Assembly: GCA_027625915.1 (NCBI GenBank)
Contig: JANTQA010000042.1
Span: forward strand, 6,584,001 to 6,648,000
Direction: 5' to 3'
Length of the DNA: 64,000 bases
From: Anaeramoeba flamelloides
Taxonomy: Eukaryota; Metamonada; Anaeramoebidae
Positions 48,501 to 59,134 of this stretch are shown piece after piece. Position 1 is the first letter of the stretch. Every line of letters starts with the position of its first letter. The notes under the pieces were generated by a model that made no database searches, was not told where the DNA came from, and saw nothing but the letters and a program-made list of their open reading frames with translations. The position numbers and the translations under genes are program-made.

Positions 48501-51500
48501 ACACATTTATTGACTTAAAAGAATGCTGATTAAAGAAATCTTGTTAAAAATTAGAATTAAGGCTTTTTTTCCTCAATTTGTAATTTGTGTAAAAATCATT
48601 TTCATCTTCTAAATTCAAATCTGAGATTGAAATGGTTCGAAAATCTCAATCCTATTCGTTATCTTTATTTCGACTTTATTTTAAAATAAAATAGAGTTTA
48701 GTGTAATGGTATAACTATACCTGGATATAATGTGGAAAGTAAGTGAACCAAGAGGCAAACAAAATTACTTTCAAATTTAACCTGTCTTATTTTTTTTTCA
48801 AGAATCTCAAAAAGTTTTATGAATCAATAAATGTTTTTTTTTTTTAATTTTCATGAGTAATCCAAAATTTACAAAATATACAATTTTTTCTTCAAAAAAA
48901 AATATTTTAATTAATAAAAATTTTGAAAATACTTATTTTGATAATTGTAAAGAAATTAGCAAAAAACCTGAAATAAAATTAATAAAATTAATAAAATTAA
49001 GAAAGGAATATTATTTTTAAAAAAATTTGAAGATTTAAAAAGATTTGGACATTAAAGATATTTTTTTTTTTTTTTTTAAAAAAAAAGAGATATTATTTAA
49101 TAAAATATCAAAAAAAAATAAACCAATAAAAGTTTTTAGTAAAAACACAATTCCTACAAATTGTACCCAAGAAAAAAAATGAATAAGAATATATACTTTT
49201 TTAAAAAAATGTTCAAAGAATATTTTTATATCGGATTAATAACCCAAACAAAGAAATAATTATATTTATTAAAGAAAGAAGTGTTTTATTTATTCATAAA
49301 TCTGAAGATGAAGAAATTCCTTTAAATTATAGACCAATATCGATTAATTATACTTTAGCAAGATTTTTTCAAAAACTTATTTATAAAGGGATAGAAGACT
49401 CTTGGAATCTAGTTTCAGATTCTCAATTTGGTTTAAAAAAAAAAAAAATTAGATACAAGAATAACTGTTCTTTATTTACCATTTAAACTCAAAAAACTCA
49501 AAAAAAAATTATAAAAATAAAGAATTTTTTATTGTCACAATTGATATTAAAAAATTCTTTGACACTATTTGTCGTGTATATCCCCACTAAACACCCAATA
49601 AATATATTAGAAACAAAAAAATCAAAATTTGGTTACAGAAATATTATAAATAAGAAGGAATAAGAGTTTATCAATGTGGCTATCTTCCCCCCTTTAACGT
49701 TTGGGTTTATCAGCCACTTTTTAATTGAAAAGATAAAAGATTTAGTTTATCATGTTCAAATGTTTGCAGATGACTTAATTTTAATAATGGAATGACCCAT
49801 TCCAGAAATTGACAAAAAGTTAATATCAATTTATAAAATTATTTAAGAATTTGGAATGAACCCAAATATAGATAAAACCTTAAAATCAAATCAATTTATC
49901 TGAAATCGAGTATTTCGGCATTTGGCTTGAAAAAGAGAATCATTTACAAAAAAAACTTTAAAAAAGTAAAAGTCAATTTTAAAAAAATTAAAATGATTTT
50001 TAACCAAGAAAAATTAGCCAAAGGAGTAAAATTACAAATGTTTAAATCAATATGTAACAGCCAACTATTTTATGACCTAGTTATTTTCAATCTAACACAA
50101 AAAGATTTCAATGTGATAGATGTTTGGATAAAAACAAAAGTCACAAAATTTTTAAAAATTAATCCACACTCTCCTAGAATAATTTATAAAACTGAGGCAA
50201 AAATAGATCAAGTCAGAATTTCAATTTATAAAATAAGATTTAAACCCAAAAAGAAATAAGAAATTCTTGAGTTTTGAACAGATATCAAAAAAAGTAAAGT
50301 TTTCAAAAAAAAAAAATATTAATTTGCAAATAGAAAATTTAAAATTATTAGATCAGAATATAAATCAATTTAGAGAAAATTTAATAATCAATTGTTCTGG
50401 ATGGGAAGGTAAAGAATATTTTAAAATTATTCGGCATGATAACAATATGAATAAATTGGCGTGTTATCAAGTGCCGTAGAGTGTGGTATGGTTTTCTTGT
50501 GATTTTACATTTTATTGTTAAGTACCTAGGTTTTCTTGAAGTTTTCTGTTTTATTTGTCTAATCTAGATTTTCGGAATATATAGAAAAACCAAGAAAAGA
50601 TAATGACGCCTTTCCAAAAATCAAAATAATAGAGTAAAATCTTTGGTTTTACTTTATTCTTTTAAATTCTAAAAAAATTAACTGTGTTTTTTTTTTATTT
50701 TTTTTTTTGATTTGAGAAAGAAAAAGAAAATTTCTTGAATTTTTCTGTTTATTTCTCAAAAAAAAAAAAAAAACCTTAACGACAAAAAATATTTAAAATG
50801 GAAGTTTTCTACATCCTTATTTTAAAACTAAGAAATTTCACAAATTGTCTAAATAGATATTCTTATGTTTATTATAAGAATAAAATAAAAACAAAATTTT
50901 GCAATTTATTCAAAAAATAGATAAAGTTATCGATCATTTTTTATGGGATCGTGCCGTCAAGTGCCGTAGAGTTACTAGCTTTTCCAGAATTTAAAAGAAT
51001 GGGAAAAATAAAGATTTTACTCTATTCTTTTAAATCCTGGAAAATCTAACGGTGTTTTTTTTTTTTAATTTAAGAAATTGAAAAAACTAAATTGAAATTT
51101 TCGGTTTATTTCTTAAATTAAAAAAAAAAATCAAACGGCTGTAAGAGTAAATTAATTTCCTCTCTTCAAAAAAAAAAAAGTATCTTAATTTTTCAGAAAA
51201 TGATCATTCTGAAAATTTCCTATTATAAATCTGAACAATTTCAAAAATGAAAACAAAGTTCACCGTAACCAGTGAACATATTTTTTTTAATCACCAGATT
51301 TTATTTTAAAATTGTAAAATATGTTTTAATTACAAGTTAAATGCCTAAAAATATTTTAATAAAATAAAATACCCCAATTTACCAAAATTACAAACATTCA
51401 CATACAGATATATTTTTTCATTAAAGTGATTTAAAAAAAGTGTTTCTAAAATAATTTGTAAAAAATCCAGGAAATACACCTATTTCGGCATACCTACTGT

Positions 51501-53164
51501 GTTATAATACTTTTGAAAACTCTTTTTATACACGCTTTTTTCCAACAACTTATTTCATTTTTTTAATTTATGCAAATTATTATTATTATTATTATTCTTG
51601 TAATCCAACATTAAATAGATAGTAATTATTGATATTGATGATAATATGATTTATTCCGAAGAAAAACTTGTTGCATTTCCAAAAAATTTACAAAATAGAC
51701 TTTTAAGAAACATTAAAAAATACTATAATATCTTTCGACCCAATGATCAAAATAAGAATGAAAATGAAATTAAAAAATAAAACAAAATTTTCAATTTCAA
51801 AGCCAATTGAAGTTATTGAAAAAGAATCGCAATATATTGTCAATTCCTTTTCTTCTTCGGAAAGTTCTGGAGAAGAAACTAATTATTTTGGTTCACTTGA
51901 CGAAAAAACAATTCAAAAACAAGAAAATAATTCAACACGAATTTCAAATTCCAAACAAAACACTCGTGGAAGTAAAATATTAAAAATACCCAAACTTACT
52001 GTAACACCATCTAAAGAAAAAAGAAAGGGTATAAATTCAAAATTAGAACAAGAAACAGAAAAAAAAAATGAAAAACGAACAAACATAAATACAAACAACA
52101 ATATTAAAGATAATAACAACAAAGAAAAACTACAAATCAACAAAAAAAAAAATAATCAAACAAATTTTGAAAATAATTTACTAATTAAAAATGAAAATGA
52201 AAGTAAAAACAAAATGGAAAACGAAAGCAAAAACATAAAAGAAAATGAAAATAAAAATAAAAACAAAAATAAAAAAAAAAAAGAAAAAGAAAAAGAAAAA
52301 GAACAAGAACAAGGAAAAGAAAAAGAACAAGATAAAGGACAAGAACAAGAACAAGAAAGTAAAAAACAAGAAGAAATTGTCAAAGACTTACCTGAACTCC
52401 GAAGGAAATTTGTAACAGTATTTTTTTCTTTATTTAAAAAATATCGAAGATTTATTATTTATCCAACAAAAGAAAATCCAGATCCAGAAACAATTTTTCA
52501 AATAGAAGAATTTTTAGAAAATGTTTCCGAAGAATTTCATCATTTTTTGAAATCATTTTTAAACAGTCAAATGTTTATTTCCTTTATTGAAAGCAAATTA
52601 TTGGATTCAACAAGTGAAGATGAATTTGATTATTTTGATATTAACATCTTCGAGAAAATACAAAGACGCTCAATCAAATATAATATCATTTCAACAAAAA
52701 ATAAGTCAAGTTTTTTATTCAAAAGAGGACATCGAATTAAAAGTTGGAAACAAAGATGGTTCGTATTAAATCAACAAACATTAAAATATTTTTATAGAAG
52801 CGAAAACAAAAATAAAAAAAAAACAAAATTAAAATTAAAAGGAACAATCGATTTAATAAACGGTGAAACAAGAATCAAGATTCCAAGAACGCAACCTTTC
52901 CATTATACAAGCTTTCCATTTGAAATACTAACCAAAAAAAAGGATTATTTAATCTGTGCTCAAGATAATTTAACCAGACTATCTTGGGTAAACATCTTAA
53001 GGGCCAATTGCTTGAGCAAGAAAGAAGTGGAATTCTATAAAAGATTGTCTCCATTTTTACCTTATAATATTAAAACAGAGATTATTAATACACAGAAAGA
53101 AAATGCCAAGAAACGAAGATCACCCTTTATTTCTTTATTTGGTTGGAACACAATTAAAAATTAA
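45527..53164 (+). CDS. DENN-domain protein with C-terminal PH domain, two exons around a 5.0-kb intron
   Basis: DENN proteins are mostly exchange factors for Rab GTPases in membrane traffic. Exon 1 (45527-46591) encodes the upstream DENN module (SSIYEFFLIL...LPPKIEEFAFPDRG) and the core module (LPLTDIDFTFLFSLLDPQNV, CEKKIIFVSSNYRLI, YPFTWAFAYIPLLPSAYVEF then PYLIGCRRSTLLKIDLPFD). Exon 2 (51619-53164) continues exactly where a DENN core must: IVIIDIDDN, then AFPKNLQNRLLRNIKKYY, about 200 residues of Lys/Asn/Glu linker, the downstream module (LRRKFVTVFFSLFKKYRRF...FLNSQMFISFIESKL), and a PH domain at residues about 717-819 (FLFKRGHRIKSWKQRWFVL; final-helix Trp in RLSWVNIL). GTAAAC...TAG splicing keeps phase 0. 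Total about 869 residues. The A run 51772-51777 has six A where five keep frame, so the given sequence stops at TAA 51778 unless one base is skipped. Without the second exon the DENN fold would be incomplete. The joining is inferred, but the homology fit is strong. Confidence 0.88.
47525..48372. mobile_element. Foldback DNA element, 848 bp, arms about 246 bp (family E)
   Basis: The two arms (47525-about 47790 and about 48128-48372) are inverted and nearly identical by eye over most of their length. Both carry CTTTGAGAAAATCAAG at the outer tip and GTACCCAAAGTTTATAATAC then GTGTTTC near the inner end. The roughly 340-bp spacer is related to 36730-36860 and 39640-40050. No open frame, so non-autonomous. 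The close agreement of the arms suggests a young insertion or arm-to-arm gene conversion. Confidence 0.88.
50457..50783. mobile_element. Family H insertion inside LINE copy 1 (first)
   Basis: LINE copy 2 reads straight through this point (AACAATATAAACAAACAACA), whereas copy 1 has about 330 bp of foreign sequence here. The insert starts near GTGTTATCAAGTGCCGTAGA then GTG and ends AAAAACCTTAACG. Interior text CCTAGGTTTTCTTGAAGTTT is shared with 18241-18620 and 37805-38650. Confidence 0.8.
50950..51133. mobile_element. Family H insertion inside LINE copy 1 (second)
   Basis: Begins CGTGCCGTCAAGTGCCGTAG after the LINE text GATCATTTTTTATGGGAT and ends TCAAACGG just before the LINE 3' tail GCTGTAAGAG. 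About 200 bp of LINE sequence present in copy 2 is missing here, so insertion came with a deletion or replaced part of the element. Confidence 0.75.
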
Positions 53165-54359
53165 AAAACAAATTGAAAATAAAAATGAAAAAGAAGCAAA
53201 TAATCAAAATATGAATGAAAACGAAAAAAAAATATTGAGTAGGATTAATATATACATTACAATTTTTTTTTAGATTCAAAAATTTGAAAAAAAAAAAATA
53301 AATTTTATCATCTTTTTTTATAATTTAATACAAAAAAGGCAAAAATAAAGCATTTTTCATAAATTAAAAAAAAAAAAAAAAAAAATTTACAAAATGTTTT
53401 TAGAGAAATTTTATTGAGTTGTCTTGCCCCTTAATTTTATTTAGAATAAATTTAAAAATCTGTTAATTTTCAATTTTGAATATTGTATTTTTCAATAATC
53501 CATATTAAATTTCATCTTAGAACATATTCTTTCAATATATTCTCTCTTTATATTTATCAGATAAAACCAAAGATCTATAATATCGGTTAATATTTCAAAA
53601 GGGTTCAGTGAATAAAAAAAAAAAGAAAGAAAAGAAAACCCAAATTAGTTTTTTTCTTGTGAATTTGCTATAGTAATATATCTTGGAATTCTGAGAATAC
53701 TTTTTTTTTTGATTTCTTTAAGAATTATCTGATGCCTCATGTTTCAAAATTTCAAAGAAAACTCTATTTGAAATTAAATTCACTTTTTGAAAAAAAATCA
53801 ACAAAAATTTGCTCCTGTAATTAAATTGAGTCCTAAAATAGGTAATTTAGAAAAATAATATAGTTGAATATTTTGAGTCTATTAAAAACTTTTCAATAGT
53901 TAAAAAAGATTAAAAACTTTTCAAAAACAGTTTTTATAATACTTTTAAACAGTTGTATATAATTTGCAAATCAAACTTTACAAAACAAAAAAAAACAAGT
54001 CTTTGAAGAACTAAATTCTAACATTAAAAAGAAGAAATAAAAAGTTCATTATATTAATTGATGAAAGAAGAGTAAAAGGGATTAAGCCAAAAATGAAAAA
54101 TTCACTTTTTTTAAAGAGCCAACAAACTAAGAGTGTTCGGAATAAGATAAACAATAAACTTTGGGCCAGAGTCGAGATTCAGAAAAGAAATATAACACAC
54201 CATCAAAAAATCAAAAAAAAATGTTTAAAAAATATTTGGTCCCTTTCATTGCGGCTTCTTGTGCAAATTACTCAATTTCTGTAGAAAATAAAAACAGTTA
54301 ACAATAAGATTTTTTAATAGTTATATGTATTTATTTTAATGGAAATTACAAATTAACGA

Positions 54360-54560
54360 TTTTCTTAATGTTAATTTGGAGTTTCAGATATTTACTCTTT
54401 CTTAAATTTACTTTTAACAAAAAAAAAAAAAGTAAAAAAACAAAAAAAAAATAAATTGACAAAATAAGAAAAAATGATTTATATCTAAAAAATTGAAATT
54501 CATTTTGAGAAGAATAATTAATTAAACTCATAGAATATGTCATATTTCTTGAATAAAACT
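54360..54560 (+). repeat. Dispersed repeat, family O copy 2
   Basis: Partner of 25020-25260, same direction; shares AATGTTAATTTGGAGTTTCA, TTTTGAGAAGAATAATTAAT and AACTCATAGAATATG. Confidence 0.6.
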
Positions 54561-54800
54561 GGGTCCCTTTGACTGAAAAAAGAGTTTTTATTATTAAAAA
54601 TGGGATACTTGGCGAATTTTTAGAAAAAAATTAAAATTTAATTTCACAAAACCTATTTGAAATTTAAGAAAACATGTAAAATAAATGGTAAGGATGGATC
54701 ATCTTGTCCCCAGGTTTTTACCCCCATAGGCGGATTCTGGGCATTATGTATTTTTTAAATTGATCTTTCAAATGAGATTTTTTTTTTTTTTTTTTGGTAC

Positions 54801-55725
54801 TGTTAATTCTAAAATAAAAAGATGAAAATTTTCATTCAGCTTTCCAAAAAATAATTGTCTCACAATAAAACAAATAAACCATCAAAGGTTCCAAATTCTA
54901 AAAGTGAAATTAATAATTTAAGGGTCTAGTCATTTACCGTGAAAATACTCCATACTCAAGAGATTACTTGAGACAAAAATTGGCTATTGTGAAATAGCCC
55001 TTCTTTTGGTCGACAAAATTTAAATAACAAAAAAATAATTTCATTGGATCATTTTTGACAAAAAATTCAAACAATCAAAATAAGTTTGAAAGAGTTCTCA
55101 ATTTTAAAAATCAAAATTTAAAAAAAAAATTCATCTTTTCTCATTTTCTATTTCCAAATAGTTAAATTTCTTGAATTTAAAACAAATTACTTTCTTGAAT
55201 TTCGCAATCAATTTAATTCGATTTAATCTGATTTTTGGTTATTTTGTAACCCTCTAAATTTGACCAAGTAAGGTTTTTGTAACATTCTTGAAATATTTTT
55301 TAACTCATTTGAAAAATGAAAAAAAAAGAAAAAAAAAATCACAAAGATCTCCAAAAGCACCAAAGAGCGAAAATTCAAAACTGACATAGTTGTTTTCAAA
55401 ATTGTAATTGACAACTATTCTAATTGGAAATTGAGTATCGCTCTTTAGCATTTTTTTCTAAAAATGTCCTCATCTTTAGTTGTTGATTTTTGGAGATCGA
55501 TAGTACATCATAGGTTGGTTTGTTTTTGATTGGAGTAAGGTCTTCATAAATCTTACGAAAAAGTTTTTTTACATTTCAGAATAAAAAATTTCACCGTAAT
55601 GAATCGACCCTTAAACTCATCTTAAGAATGAAAAATTTGAAATTTAATTGATTTCAAAAATCTTTTTTTTTGGAAAGCTGAATAAAAAATTTGTTCCATT
55701 TGTTTTTCAATAAATAGTAATTTTA
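54801..55725. repeat. Family F element copy 3, split by a family G element
   Basis: Left end CTGTTAATTCTAAAATAAAA then ATTTTCATTCAGCTTTCCAA (54801-54850) and right end TTTTTGGAAAGCTGAATAAA (about 55670-55690, continuing to 55725) are the family F terminal repeats. They stand about 920 bp apart instead of about 220 bp because of the insertion at 54922-55620. Confidence 0.7.
54922..55620 (+). mobile_element. TTAA-flanked non-autonomous DNA transposon, 699 bp (family G)
   Basis: Flanked by TTAA at 54918-54921 and 55621-55624. Ends GGGTCTAGTCATTTACCGTG then AAA, and TTTCACCGTAATGAATCGAC then CC, are imperfect inverses over about 24 bp. It sits inside a family F element, so it is younger than that copy. 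The TTAA target and GGG-starting ends are shared with family C although the rest of the sequence differs. No transposase frame. Confidence 0.78.
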
Positions 55726-55746
55726 ATTATTTTTTTTACTCTATCA

Positions 55747-56340
55747 AAAGGTATTTCCAAAAAGTAGGGATTATTTTTTTTTTACATTTTATAAAAAATC
55801 ATCTTTGTTGGTGAAGGTATTCCTGTATTGATAATAGCAAATTAAGTTTAATATAAATACCAATTGAATCAATGGCTAAGGTATTTATTAAAAAATATTT
55901 TCCATGAAATATTCCCAAAAAAATGAAGAAAAAAAATAGCACTTTTTTTGGAGAAAACAATGTAGGACCAATTTCAATAAAAAATTGGAAATATGGAAAG
56001 TGTGTAAATGATTTTTATTAACAATCAAACAGCATACATATGTTATCAATTCTATTTGAAAATTTGTTGAGATTATTTCTCAGGTTACGAAAACGATTTT
56101 TTCAATCAAAAACAAAATAATAAACATCAATTGTCACGAATAAAAAATATCAGATAAAATCGAGATCAGAAAATGTAATATCTTTTATTTATGTAATTCA
56201 ATATTAAGAAAAAAATTGATTATTATCAAGAATCTATAAATGATAGTTAATGATTTTGTATATTTAAATACTTTTTTGAAGATTGAGTTTAATAGATATA
56301 TTTTAAAATAAAGTTACCCCACTTTTTTGGAAATAGCTTA
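55747..56340 (-). repeat. Terminal-inverted-repeat element of about 593 bp, family B copy 3 (inverted)
   Basis: Reverse complement of 10108-10699 at nearly the same length. Ends AAAGGTATTTCCAAAAAGTA and CCCCACTTTTTTGGAAATAG then CTTA. Shared interior words include ATATCAGATAAAAT and AAAATAATAAACA. Confidence 0.8.
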
Positions 56341-56583
56341 TTTTGAGAAATTTTCTTTAATTACTTCTTTTGTTCAATCAACTAAAATAAAAAAATTAAT
56401 AAATAAAACAAAATTTTCAAAAATCATATTAGTTGCAGATGTTATGACATATAAAGGATAAATAATCAATTCTGTAAAGATTATTGTATTAGAATGTCAC
56501 CTTTTACGCAAATAATTTTTTTAAAAAAAAAAAGCAAAAAAAAATTCAATATTCAAATTAGAATTTATTTCAAAAAACAAATT

Positions 56584-58226
56584 TTACTTTACATTATTAT
56601 CAGTAAAAAAAGTGGAAAATTTCATGATCGATCTAGTAATTAAACTTCTTTCACTTTTTGAAGAAACTAAAATATAAACGGAACAATTCTTATTTGATTT
56701 TTTCCAACTGATCATAAATATTTTGCTCTGTGTGGGGTTCCTAAAAACCTTCACATTGTTTTTAAAAGAGATTTTATAAAAAGTTTTTTGATTCAAACCA
56801 ATTTTGATTTGGTTTTTTCTTAATTTGAGATAACCCGGTGAAAGAGGGAAAGCAAGTTTAACGATTACTGTAACAAAGAAATTGACTCCGCCATTTTTGT
56901 AGTATTCATTAATAATGTTTTTTGGTTTTATTCTTCTCTTTTGGACCTGAAAAATTGAACTTTTTAATTTATCAAATTTTTTGCCTGGAGAAAGTGAAAG
57001 TGGGATAAACGAAAGATCTAGGTTGTCAATATCCAATTCTTCGACTGCTTTATTAACTCCAATCAGGTTTTTCACTTTGTGATATTTATTATAAATCAGG
57101 CAGGTCATTAAGATCACTTGTTTGGAGTGTTGATTCTCTGCTTTGCACGAGTAAATGCTATTATCCTTTTTATCGTTGTGGAGGTGTATTGCAAATTTCA
57201 AGGGATCGGATTTGTGCAACAAAAAATGAATTCCTTGATTCCATTTTTTGGCCCAAAACCTCCCATGGTTTTTTATTTCAAGCTCAAACCCTTTTTTGTT
57301 GATTACAAGCGTTGCGTCATGGAAGAGCTTCGTATTGCTGGTATCAAATCTCATTTCAAAAACAGCATAGCCTAAAAGCATATACTTGTAGGCTTCCTTA
57401 TATGCCCTCGCGGAAACTTTACGATAAGGCTTGTGAATTTTTTTAGTTCTTCCAGAGGGTTCGGGTGTTGTCACATTCGAGAGCCTATGAATCGATCGGA
57501 TTATTTCAAACGTTTCATATGCCCAGCTTGTTTCTCTTTCATCCATTTTGTTAAAGATTCCCGTAAAGCTTAATCGGTAATAATCATTCATTTCATCAAA
57601 AACATCAATAAATTCCCACCCGTCTCCATCCTCGATAATCTCGGTTTGTTCTTTCACTTTCACTTTCTTGCTCTTTTTTTGTGTTTCCTTTTCACTGCTC
57701 GAAAAATCAGAACTATTTTTTGTTTTTGTTTTTGTTTTTGTTTTTGTTTTTGTTTTTGTTTTTTTTTTGTTTTTGTTTTTGTTTTTCTTTTATTGTCTCT
57801 CGTATTTTTCTTTTTTTTGTGCCTTTTTTTGTGTTTTTTTTTATTCTTTCTTTTGGTATGCCTCTTTTTGCTAGAATTATTTGATTGAGAAGATTCGTAA
57901 GAAGAATTGCGATTTGAAAAAAACGATGAAGAGCTTAAAAAAGTCGAAGACGATGTTGAGAAATCGCTGCTATGAGTCGACGATGAATCTTTTGATCTTG
58001 TAGAATATGATCCTGAAGAATACGATCCAGAAGAGGTTGATCCAGAAGAGGTAGATCTTGGGTTGTCTGAAGAATTTGATTGGTTTGAATCTGAATGTCC
58101 TGGTGATGAAGAGATATCACCGGTTTTTTGATTTTTTGAATTTTTATTTTCTTCATTTTGCGATCCAGGAGAATCATCAGAATTTGTATTTTTTCTTTTC
58201 TTTATTTCAAGCCTTTTAGAACTCAT
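56584..58226 (-). CDS. Ser/Lys-rich N-terminus plus conserved-looking C-terminal region, function unknown
   Basis: Two minus-strand frames, 57660-58226 and 56584-57663, read as one protein of about 547 residues. They connect if one base is added at the ten-T run 57759-57768, which interrupts an otherwise regular hexamer repeat. The alternative frame across the joint (KNSSDFSSSEKETQKKSKK) then runs into KVKEQTEIIEDGDGWEF without a stop. Residues 1-190 are Ser-rich (STSSGSTSSGSYSSGSYS) and then Lys-rich (KKHKKRHKKKK), as in nuclear or chromatin-associated disordered tails. The C-terminal 360 residues are well mixed and may hold two PH- or GRAM-like beta domains (around FELEIKNHGRFWAKKWNQGI and PGYLKLRKNQIKIGL), a guess from hydrophobic pattern only. 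No family was recognised. If the frame break is real, the C-terminal part could start at Met 57663. Confidence 0.7.
57721..57786 (-). repeat. TTTTTG hexamer repeat within the Ser/Lys-rich gene
   Basis: G residues recur every six bases from 57722 to 57758 and again at 57769, 57775 and 57781. The single gap of 11 instead of 12 bases marks a one-base shortfall, where the encoded Lys-Thr run turns into Lys-Gln. Confidence 0.9.
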
Positions 58227-59134
58227 TTTTGGTTGTTTTGTTCTTTCTTTGTTTAAAACTTTGCCTGGTAAAAATAAAAATTAAAAAAATGTATAAAGTC
58301 AATGCTTCAAATAAAAACTCTGAATGTTTTCGGATTTTTGAGAAAATTGTTTCATTTAAAAAGAAAAAAATTGATTTTTTTCGGGATTCTAATGATTTGT
58401 GTCTCTTTTCATGAGTTTTTGGAATGCCTTTCGAAAAAATATTTTGAAACCTATCCAATCATATTTTTCTATTTTATCGTATCTCAATTAAACGAAATAT
58501 TTGAATTACCAAAGAATAAACAAAACTTTGTATCAGTTTTTATAACGATAGATATTTCTTAAACTTAAATTGCGTCCTAAGAAAAACTCTATGAGTCAAT
58601 CCAAAATTTTATAACATCTCATTTTTCTTTAATATTACCAATTTTGAAAACATTTCCTAAAATGCTTTTTTGAATTTGATTTTAAGGTGTCAATTTTAAT
58701 CTTTGGATTATGTAGAATTTCAAGTCTCTAAGAATCAAAACTGACTCAGCTTGGTATTTATAATTATATATTATTCAAAAAAATCTCTTTTGTAAAAATA
58801 AGTTATCATTTTAATAGTTTTTCAATTAAATTTATAGTTCAAGAATTAAAAATTAATAATTTGAAAAAAAATATTAAAAATTAACCTTTTACTAATTATT
58901 AGAACCGATTCAAATAATGAACATACACAATTTTTTTGAAAGAATCATTTGCTAAATTATATTTTGTAAAAAATATAAATATTTTATCATAAGGAATTAG
59001 GTTCACCCTAAATTCGTCTATCACAATAGTATACTGTAATTGGGTGAAAATATTATTAGTGTTACATGACCCACATAGCTCTGTGACTCAAAAATCTATT
59101 ATAAATTTATTGTATAATAAAATTTAGGATTTTT

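Larger units (their letters stand above)
49220..51179 (+). mobile_element. LINE-like (non-LTR) retrotransposon fragment, copy 1
   Basis: The plus strand encodes recognisable reverse-transcriptase text: an IPLNYRPISI block at 49319-49348, a DSQFGL block near 49420, VTIDIKKFFDTI near 49530 and the catalytic FADD box at 49763-49774 within HVQMFADDLIL. EFGMNPNIDKT and EYFGIWLEKENH follow, as in non-LTR elements. The coding frame has several breaks, so it is dead. Downstream text (INPHSPRIIYKTEAKID, FRENLIINCSGWEGKEY) is shared with copies at 59135 and 63430. The 3' end GGCTGTAAGAG...CTTC plus poly-A (to 51179) matches copy 2. Two family H elements interrupt it. The 5' limit is not visible. Confidence 0.85.
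46592..51618 (+). other. 5.0-kb intron of the DENN-PH gene, loaded with transposons
   Basis: Starts GTAAAC and ends TTAAATAG. It is more than five times longer than the next largest intron recognised here (927 bp). In order it holds AT-rich sequence with short open frames (46706-47060), a degenerate stretch like one arm of the family E element (about 47060-47165), the complete foldback element (47525-48372), and a LINE-like element in gene orientation (about 49220-51179) carrying two family H insertions. Intron growth by serial insertion is the natural reading. Confidence 0.8.
53165..56583. other. Convergent intergenic region, repeat-rich, no gene seen
   Basis: Between the 3' ends of the DENN-PH gene and the Ser/Lys-rich gene. 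Contains a 3' flank with A runs, a family O copy (54360-54560), a family F copy split by a family G element (54801-55725) and a family B element (55747-56340). Open frames 54093-54284 and 55223-55414 have no support. Confidence 0.55.

Noticed and set aside
48699-48765. TTTAGTGTAATGGTATAACT, reminiscent of a tRNA D arm
   Set aside because: No acceptor stem, anticodon arm or T arm can be paired around it.
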